From an uncultured Ruminococcus sp. (GTDB lineage Bacteria > Bacillota > Clostridia > Oscillospirales > Ruminococcaceae), in contig CAMWRL010000136.1 in NCBI GenBank assembly GCA_947176685.1, forward strand, positions 1 through 5,147: 5,147 nt of DNA, written 5' to 3'. A program made the translations under genes and the position numbers. Within the stretch, counting starts at the first letter, position 1. Every line of letters begins with the position of its first letter. Positions 1-3,434 of the stretch are shown here, in pieces. The notes beneath the pieces are model-generated. The model ran no database searches. It had not been told where the DNA came from and saw only the letters and a program-made list of their open reading frames with translations.

Positions 1-317
1 TCACCTGACAGCGTAACAAGCCAGTCATAATTTATCTGCATAATGTCCGGTTCAGAGCCGCCGCCAATCTGAGTGTTGATTTTTTCCTGCCAGCCGTCCC
101 AGCCGCCGTATTCGGCTTTTATTTCGATGTCAGGATGCAGGACGTTCCATAATTCTATGGCTTTGAGAGTAGCTTCGTGACGGTCGTCACCGCCCCACCA
201 CGAAAAACGCAGAGTGCATTTGTCGATACTGTTGTCCGGTGCAGTCTTTTCCAGTGGTTCACGCCCACACGCAGAGAGAATAAAAGTACATAATATGGGA
301 ATAAGGATTTTTTTCAT
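1..317 (-). CDS. ABC sugar transporter solute-binding lipoprotein, N-terminal part (partial at window edge)
   Basis: This is the first 105 codons of an extracellular solute-binding protein; the 3' part lies beyond position 1. Such proteins are anchored outside the membrane, capture sugars or oligosaccharides and pass them to a CUT1-type ABC permease. The reverse-strand translation starts MKKILIPILCTF and has a hydrophobic signal ending in a lipobox, Leu14-Ser15-Ala16-Cys17, so Cys17 is the predicted lipidated residue. After a short polar linker comes the family 1 SBP start: a beta strand with RFSWWGG (37-43), a helix at about 46-60, HPDIEIKAEYGGWDGW (61-76), then a second helix and SEPDIMQINYDWL (88-100). 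That order is typical of SBP_bac_1 proteins. A GAGGGAG ribosome binding site lies 8 bases upstream of the ATG. The substrate cannot be told from this part. The gene is divergent from the NfeD-SPFH operon and has its own promoter. Confidence 0.88.
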   Translation of the reverse strand, partial: MKKILIPILCTFILSACGREPLEKTAPDNSIDKCTLRFSWWGGDDRHEATLKAIELWNVLHPDIEIKAEYGGWDGWQEKINTQIGGGSEPDIMQINYDWLVTLSG

Positions 318-323
318 ACCAAA

Positions 324-330
324 AACTCCC
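324..330 (-). promoter_or_regulatory. Ribosome binding site of the solute-binding lipoprotein gene
   Basis: On the minus strand the bases just upstream of the ATG at 317 read about GAGGGAG followed by some 8 bases (TTTTTGGT), a good Shine-Dalgarno match at normal distance. It supports the ATG at 317, which also gives a proper lipoprotein signal peptide. Confidence 0.7.
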
Positions 331-355
331 TCTGAAAATATAATGATATGTTTAC

Positions 356-384
356 ATTATAATATATTTTTCCGGAAAAATCAA
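356..384 (-). promoter_or_regulatory. Sigma-A promoter of the solute-binding lipoprotein gene
   Basis: Read on the minus strand, -35 TTGATT (384-379) is separated by exactly 17 bp from -10 TATAAT (361-356). Transcription would start near 349, giving a leader of about 30 bases before the ATG at 317. A perfect palindrome overlaps the spacer and part of the -35 element, suggesting that a repressor could act here (inference). Confidence 0.8.
366..381. promoter_or_regulatory. 16-bp perfect palindrome in promoter spacer, candidate operator
   Basis: The sequence ATTTTTCC/GGAAAAAT is a perfect 8+8 palindrome without a central gap. It lies between the -35 and -10 elements of the solute-binding gene and overlaps three bases of the -35. 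A dimeric regulator bound here would block RNA polymerase. The palindrome and its position are seen directly; the operator role is inferred, and AT-rich palindromes can arise by chance. Confidence 0.45.
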
Positions 385-388
385 CCCC

Positions 389-401
389 CGTACATTGTAC
401 G
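389..401. promoter_or_regulatory. 13-bp palindrome upstream of the -35, candidate activator or repressor site
   Basis: CGTACA-T-TGTACG is a 6+6 inverted repeat around one central base. It sits 5 bp upstream of the -35 element of the minus-strand lipoprotein gene (that is, to the right of it on the plus strand). The position suits an activator site or a second operator. No regulator gene is visible in the window. Confidence 0.4.
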
Positions 402-630
402 TCATTATTCACAAATCAGATGACATTATTTTGTTTAAGTATACAAAAATAAAATCCGGTCTGACTAAAAATATTTACAACAGAACATTCCCGTTTTAAA
501 GTGCCGTATTCAGAACGGAAGTATATATTTTGTGCATTATATATAAAAATTCTTTCTATAAAAGTCCGTAGTATATGCACTTTTTGCCGTCGGAAAACTC
601 TCTGCAAGGAGAATATTTTTCGCTGACATA
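402..630. other. Divergent intergenic region without a supported gene
   Basis: Together with the flanking promoters this forms the roughly 370-bp divergent region between the lipoprotein gene and the NfeD operon. It is AT-rich. The only open frame longer than 60 codons (minus strand, 607 to 416) starts at TTG, has no ribosome binding site, and encodes a sequence with no domain or signal-like order. I see no tRNA, riboswitch or good terminator here. A short imperfect inverted repeat (GTGCAT at 532-537, ATGCAC at 575-580) has a loop of 37 bases and looks accidental. Confidence 0.5.
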
Positions 631-659
631 TTGCAAAATTCAGCAGAATATGCTATAAT
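631..659 (+). promoter_or_regulatory. Sigma-A promoter of the NfeD-SPFH operon
   Basis: -35 TTGCAA (631-636), a 17-bp spacer, and -10 TATAAT (654-659) preceded by TG at 651-652, making an extended -10 element. Transcription should start near 666, only some 20 bases before the ATG at 686. That excludes the alternative ATG at 668, which would sit almost on the first transcribed base. Confidence 0.85.
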
Positions 660-687
660 ATGAATCAATGAAAGGAGTGATTCATAT
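658..687. repeat. 10-bp perfect inverted repeat around the NfeD ribosome binding site
   Basis: ATATGAATCA (658-667) is the exact reverse complement of TGATTCATAT (678-687). The 10 bases between them (668-677) contain the AAGGAG ribosome binding site. The repeat spans the end of the -10 element, the expected start of transcription, and the first two bases of the start codon. In DNA it could be an operator. In a longer read-through RNA it would form a hairpin with the ribosome binding site in its loop. Confidence 0.5.
672..677 (+). promoter_or_regulatory. Ribosome binding site that fixes the NfeD start at 686
   Basis: AAGGAG lies 8 bases before the ATG at 686. The upstream in-frame ATG at 668 has no such site and falls next to the expected transcription start, so the protein begins MNVLLW rather than MKGVIHM. 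Confidence 0.85.
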
Positions 688-1117
688 GAACGTACTGTTA
701 TGGGCTGCTGCGGTAATAGTGTTCGTTATATTGGAAATAATTACGGTACAGCTTGTATCTGTATGGCTTGCGGCAGGTGCTTTTATAACTATGATTGCAG
801 CTTACTTTACAGACATCGGTCTGACCGGACAATTTGCGGTATTTGCAGTCAGTTCCGCAATACTGCTTGCCGTAAGTTTTCCGCTTATGAAAAAATCCCG
901 CAAGAAGGGATATATCCCCACAAACTCGGAACTCAATACAGGCAAGCAGGCTGTTGTCATTGAGGAAATAAACACACGTTCCGGCACTGGTCGGGTAACT
1001 CTCAGCGGTGTTGACTGGAAAGCCGTTTCAGATGAAATCATTCCGGTTGACAGCATTGTTACAGTAAAGGCAGTTGACGGAGCTAAACTAATCGTTATAC
1101 CGGAGGTAATTTTATGA
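686..1117 (+). CDS. NfeD-family membrane protein, short form
   Basis: A 143-residue membrane protein of the NfeD family, the usual partner of SPFH/flotillin-like proteins in membrane microdomains. Three hydrophobic segments fill residues about 3-24, 26-44 and 48-67, with a glutamate at 17 in the first (FVILEIITVQLVSVWLAAGA), a pattern common in NfeD proteins. A basic stretch, KKSRKKG (69-75), marks the cytosolic face. Residues about 85-143 form the C-terminal OB-fold: the GKQAVV strand, SGTGRVTLSGVDWKAVSDE with the typical Gly-x-Val...Gly-x-x-Trp-x-Ala, then IVTVKAVDGAKLIVIPE. The N-terminal serine-protease domain of long NfeD proteins is absent, so this is the short type with no catalytic site of its own. 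The stop codon overlaps the next start (ATGA), which implies translational coupling. The in-frame ATG at 668 is rejected because of the ribosome binding site and promoter positions. Confidence 0.9.
   Translation: MNVLLWAAAVIVFVILEIITVQLVSVWLAAGAFITMIAAYFTDIGLTGQFAVFAVSSAILLAVSFPLMKKSRKKGYIPTNSELNTGKQAVVIEEINTRSGTGRVTLSGVDWKAVSDEIIPVDSIVTVKAVDGAKLIVIPEVIL
1102..1106 (+). promoter_or_regulatory. Ribosome binding site of the SPFH gene
   Basis: GGAGG lies within the last codons of the NfeD gene, 7 bases before the ATG at 1114. With the ATGA overlap this supports coupled translation of the pair. Confidence 0.8.
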
Positions 1118-2076
1118 CATCAATCATCATACTTACAGTTATTATCGTGCTGATAATATTCTTCATAAGCTGTATCAGAATCGTTCCGCAGGCTCACGTA
1201 TTCGTTGTCGAACGTGTTGGCTCTTTCCACGCCGAATGGCAGACTGGTATACATTTCCTTTTGCCTTTTACCGACAGAATAGCCGGAAAAATTTCCATCA
1301 AGGAAAAAGTGGTTGATTTCAAACCTCAGCCCGTTATCACCAAGGACAACGTAACTATGCAGATAGATACAGTCGTATTCTACCAGATTACAGATGCAAA
1401 ACAGTATACTTACGGCGTTGAAAATCCTTTGCAGGCTATCGAGAATCTTTCCGCAACCACTCTCCGCAACATAATAGGCGAGCTTGAACTTGATGCAACG
1501 CTTACGTCAAGAGACGTTATAAACAGCAAAATAACTGCTACTCTTGACCAGGCACCAGACCGCTGGGGCATTAAGGTAAATCGTGTCGAACTCAAAAACA
1601 TACTGCCGCCGCGTGAGATTCAGGACGCTATGGAAAAACAGATGAAAGCCGAAAGAGAACGTCGTGAAAAGATTTTACAGGCTGAGGGTGACAAGAAGTC
1701 CCAGATACTCGTTGCAGAGGGCGAAAAGGAGTCCCAGATTCTGAGGGCGCAGGCTAAAAAAGAATCCGCAATACTTGAAGCAGAAGCCGAAAAACAAGCT
1801 ATGATTTTACGTGCGGACGCAGCAAGGGAAAAGAAAATCCTCGAAGCTACCGGTGAAGCCGAAGCTATAGCATTGGTGCAGCAGGCACTTGCCGAAAGTC
1901 TCGTAAAACTCAATAACTCATCTCCGAATGAACAGGTACTCAAACTCAAAGCTCTTGAAGCTTTCGGAAAAGCCGCAGACGGTAAGGCAACCAAAATAAT
2001 AATCCCGAGTGAAATTCAGGGACTTGCCGGACTTGCAACCAGTCTTGCCGAAACTTCCGGAAAAGCTGATATGTGA
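1114..2076 (+). CDS. SPFH/band-7 domain protein (stomatin/QmcA-like)
   Basis: A 320-residue membrane-anchored scaffold protein of the SPFH (stomatin, prohibitin, flotillin, HflK/C) superfamily; such proteins form large ring- or cage-like oligomers that organise membrane domains. One N-terminal hydrophobic segment (3-22) is followed by the SPFH domain, about 23-175: RIVPQAHVFVVERVGSF, GIHFLLPFTDRI, DFKPQPVITKDNVTMQIDTVVFY, PLQAIENLSATTLRNIIGELELD, RWGIKVNRVELKNILPPREI. Next comes the conserved KQMKAERERREKILQAEG stretch (175-192), leading into a long charged coiled coil (about 176-258) built from 11-residue repeats. The C-terminus (IIIPSEIQGLAGLATSLAE, 295-313) resembles the hydrophobic oligomerisation tail of stomatin-like proteins. 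Length and order fit the QmcA/stomatin type (about 300 residues) better than flotillin. It overlaps the NfeD gene by 4 bp, the standard operon partner. Its precise physiological role is not known from the sequence. Confidence 0.93.
   Translation: MTSIIILTVIIVLIIFFISCIRIVPQAHVFVVERVGSFHAEWQTGIHFLLPFTDRIAGKISIKEKVVDFKPQPVITKDNVTMQIDTVVFYQITDAKQYTYGVENPLQAIENLSATTLRNIIGELELDATLTSRDVINSKITATLDQAPDRWGIKVNRVELKNILPPREIQDAMEKQMKAERERREKILQAEGDKKSQILVAEGEKESQILRAQAKKESAILEAEAEKQAMILRADAAREKKILEATGEAEAIALVQQALAESLVKLNNSSPNEQVLKLKALEAFGKAADGKATKIIIPSEIQGLAGLATSLAETSGKADM
1672..1869 (+). repeat. Six tandem 33-bp units encoding 11-residue coiled-coil repeats
   Basis: Within the SPFH gene, residues 187-252 divide without gaps into six 11-residue units, each starting Ile-Leu: ILQAEGDKKSQ, ILVAEGEKESQ, ILRAQAKKESA, ILEAEAEKQAM, ILRADAAREKK, ILEATGEAEAI. 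An 11-residue period matches a hendecad coiled coil, nearly straight rather than strongly supercoiled, as expected for the side wall of an SPFH cage. The protein repeat is clear; the DNA copies have diverged. Confidence 0.85.
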
Positions 2077-2091
2077 CATTTTTTGTATAAT

Positions 2092-2116
2092 TATCACAAT
2101 ACGTCTGTGATATTTT
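2092..2116 (+). terminator. Weak hairpin after the SPFH gene, possible terminator
   Basis: TATCACA (2092-2098) pairs with TGTGATA (2106-2112) across a 7-base loop, followed by TTTT and a G. The 7-bp stem has only two G-C pairs and the T tract is short, so termination would be inefficient. It is the only candidate between the SPFH stop at 2074-2076 and the next promoter. Confidence 0.4.
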
Positions 2117-2130
2117 GTCAAATATGCCAA

Positions 2131-2159
2131 TTGAAATTTCTTCCGTTATATGGTATAAT
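2131..2159 (+). promoter_or_regulatory. Sigma-A promoter of the first dockerin gene
   Basis: -35 TTGAAA (2131-2136), a 17-bp spacer, and -10 TATAAT (2154-2159) with TGG directly before it, an extended -10. Expected start of transcription is near 2166, giving a leader of about 26 bases. An inverted repeat, ATATTT-TGTC-AAATAT (2110-2125), ends 5 bp upstream of the -35 and might bind a regulator. Confidence 0.85.
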
Positions 2160-2177
2160 ATAGTAGCAGATTATATC

Positions 2178-2184
2178 AAGGGGG
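2178..2184 (+). promoter_or_regulatory. Ribosome binding site of the first dockerin gene
   Basis: AAGGGGG, 7 bases before the ATG at 2192; it differs from AAGGAGG at one base. No other in-frame ATG or GTG lies between the promoter and this start, so the rather short signal peptide is not a start-site error. Confidence 0.7.
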
Positions 2185-2191
2185 AATTTTT

Positions 2192-3277
2192 ATGAAATGT
2201 CTCGTTATAGGTCTTGCCTTAAATATGATTTCCGGAGCTACCTCGTCAAATGTAGGCTCAAACTCGGTTTTTACAACCAACGGCGATGTAAGCTGGTCTC
2301 AGACAGTGATTTCAGGTGACGCAAACAAGGACGGTGCAGTTAGTATTGCTGATGCCATAATCTTACAGAAATATCTCGACAATAATACAGACAGCTGTGA
2401 TAATCTGGACTTTTCCTGTCTCGATATGAACTGTGACGGCGTGATTGATGTATTTGATATGGTAATTATGCGGCAGTCCATAATAAATCCGGAAAATATC
2501 ACTTCACGCACTTACTCGGTCGATATTATGAAATCTTCTGAAAATCCCGTCCAGCCTGAAAAAATCATAGCCAATACTGACGAACTTTCTTTCTATCTTT
2601 CGGAAATAATGACCGACTCCGCTGAAATACAGTCGTATCTTGACCGTTATGACAGCACTTTCTTTGAGGACAATAACCTTGTTCTTGCAACTTTCATTCA
2701 GGAACGTGGCAGAGGTGTTTATTATAATGTTTCTGGTACGGGCAGAAACACTGTAAATCAGAATGCACGGAGTGCAGGTATGCCGTCAGAAGAAATATAT
2801 CTCACTATTTCTGCAAAGTATGACAATTATCGTCCTCTTTATCCTCTGACAAATACTCCGCTGCTGATACAGGCAACTGTACCGAAGTCTTTCAGCAATG
2901 ACGACAGTATCTCATACTGCTTTGATATGAACGAAGATGTATCCAATACAACATCACATATCTATCTTTCGCCGGACGGCTCAAAGGAACTTACTATAAC
3001 TCAGGAAACTTTAGGCGATTTCAGCGATATAAGGGTTTTCGTGAGAACAAGCAAAATTTCTTACAGAGCATTGACTTTCCTTATCGGCTACGGCAACAAG
3101 CCCTTTACAGATGACGGAGAATGGCAAGACAACGTTTTCACCAACGGCTCAACCTACAGTATTACGTGGCTTGATGATTCAATAATACTCGACCACCAGA
3201 TTGAAGGTAATGAATGGGAAAAAGTCCTCGTATCATTTGACGGCTCAACAGTCAAGAGCGAATACTATACAAAATAA
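2192..3277 (+). CDS. Exported protein with N-terminal type-I dockerin, first of two tandem paralogues
   Basis: A 361-residue predicted secreted cellulosome-type component. Residues 1-20 (MKCLVIGLALNMISGATSSN) form a short, weak signal-like segment with a single Lys. The type-I dockerin spans about 42-98: loop 1 has Asp43, Asn45, Asp47, Gly48 and Asp54 with helix ADAIILQKYL; loop 2 has Asp78, Asn80, Asp82, Gly83 and Asp89 with helix FDMVIMRQSII. Both EF-hand-like calcium loops are complete, so cohesin binding is expected. A middle domain (about 108-235) contains YDSTFFEDNNLVL, QERGRGVYYNV and PLYPLTNTPLLIQATVPK; I cannot assign it firmly. A C-terminal module (260-351) runs from SPDGSKELTITQE through DDGEWQDN to ITWLDDSIILDH and WEKVLVSFDG. 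No glycoside hydrolase, esterase or carbohydrate-binding signature is visible. It is paralogous to the next gene in all parts. It has its own promoter and a strong terminator, so it is probably monocistronic. Confidence 0.88.
   Translation: MKCLVIGLALNMISGATSSNVGSNSVFTTNGDVSWSQTVISGDANKDGAVSIADAIILQKYLDNNTDSCDNLDFSCLDMNCDGVIDVFDMVIMRQSIINPENITSRTYSVDIMKSSENPVQPEKIIANTDELSFYLSEIMTDSAEIQSYLDRYDSTFFEDNNLVLATFIQERGRGVYYNVSGTGRNTVNQNARSAGMPSEEIYLTISAKYDNYRPLYPLTNTPLLIQATVPKSFSNDDSISYCFDMNEDVSNTTSHIYLSPDGSKELTITQETLGDFSDIRVFVRTSKISYRALTFLIGYGNKPFTDDGEWQDNVFTNGSTYSITWLDDSIILDHQIEGNEWEKVLVSFDGSTVKSEYYTK
2315..2485 (+). other. Type-I dockerin domain in the first paralogue (residues about 42-98)
   Basis: Two duplicated calcium-binding loops with D-x-N-x-D-G and an Asp at position 12 of each loop. 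Their first Asp residues lie 35 residues apart. Loop positions 10-11, which usually govern cohesin choice, are Ile-Ala in repeat 1 and Val-Phe in repeat 2. The domain follows the signal peptide, although most dockerins sit at the C-terminus or between domains. Confidence 0.92.
2969..3244 (+). repeat. Single 'SPDG...W' C-terminal module in the first paralogue
   Basis: Residues 260-351, about 92 residues. Landmarks are SPDG at 260-263, Gln271-Glu272, PFTDDGEW (304-311), ITW (324-326), IILDH (331-335), W342 and FDG (349-351). The same landmarks occur in both modules of the second paralogue. Confidence 0.75.
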
Positions 3278-3283
3278 TTATTT

Positions 3284-3312
3284 CAGACATACTTTCGGGT
3301 ATGTCTGTTTTT
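3284..3312 (+). terminator. Intrinsic terminator of the first dockerin gene
   Basis: CAGACATAC (3284-3292) and GTATGTCTG (3299-3307) form a perfect 9-bp stem with a 6-base loop, followed at once by TTTTT and GT. It begins 7 bases after the stop codon and should separate this gene from its paralogue. Confidence 0.92.
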
Positions 3313-3358
3313 GTGCAATATACACAAATTACCCCCCCGTTTTCGGTCAAAATGACGA

Positions 3359-3387
3359 TTGACTTTTGTTGATTTATACTGTATAAT
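3359..3387 (+). promoter_or_regulatory. Sigma-A promoter of the second dockerin gene
   Basis: -35 TTGACT (3359-3364), a 17-bp spacer, and -10 TATAAT (3382-3387). Transcription should start near 3394, with a leader of about 40 bases. A run of seven C (3332-3338) lies 20 bp upstream of the -35, and a near-match to a catabolite-responsive element covers the start of transcription. Confidence 0.88.
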
Positions 3388-3388
3388 A

Positions 3389-3403
3389 TTGGAAACGATA
3401 TAA
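3389..3403 (+). promoter_or_regulatory. Possible cre-like site over the transcription start
   Basis: The 15 bases beginning TTGGAAACG at 3389 match the CcpA consensus WTGNAANCGNWNNCW everywhere except the late C. Position over the transcription start would suit repression. The consensus is degenerate and no CcpA or LacI-type regulator is visible here, so this is tentative. Confidence 0.25.
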
Positions 3404-3424
3404 AAAAACTTTTCCCACAAAAAC

Positions 3425-3430
3425 GGAGGT
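3425..3430 (+). promoter_or_regulatory. Ribosome binding site of the second dockerin gene
   Basis: GGAGGT, 4 bases before the ATG at 3435. It is a strong match and supports this start, which yields a well-formed signal peptide. Confidence 0.85.
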
Positions 3431-3434
3431 AAAC

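Noticed and set aside
214..423. Plus-strand open frame of 69 codons starting inside the lipoprotein gene
   Set aside because: It is antisense to a well-supported signal peptide and lipobox, begins at a GTG without a ribosome binding site, and has no domain-like sequence.
532..580. GTGCAT/ATGCAC inverted repeat followed by TTTTT, terminator-like
   Set aside because: The stem is only 6 bp with a 37-base loop and no gene ends nearby.
416..607. Minus-strand open frame of 63 codons in the divergent region
   Set aside because: It starts at TTG with no Shine-Dalgarno sequence and no promoter, and its translation shows no membrane segment, signal or known motif.
668..685. Extended start of the NfeD gene at the ATG at 668
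   Set aside because: It lies beside the predicted transcription start and has no ribosome binding site; AAGGAG is placed correctly only for the ATG at 686.
1672..1869. 33-bp periodic repeat as a possible CRISPR or DNA-level satellite
   Set aside because: The period reflects the 11-residue protein repeat; the DNA units are diverged and have no spacers, and the frame is uninterrupted.
1620..1994. Minus-strand open frame of 124 codons
   Set aside because: It is an antisense shadow of the repetitive coiled-coil part of the SPFH gene; its Ser/Ala-rich translation follows from the biased codons of the sense strand.
2110..2125. ATATTT-TGTC-AAATAT inverted repeat as a definite operator
   Set aside because: It is short and almost entirely A/T, overlaps the weak hairpin of the SPFH gene, and could be chance; mentioned only with the promoter.
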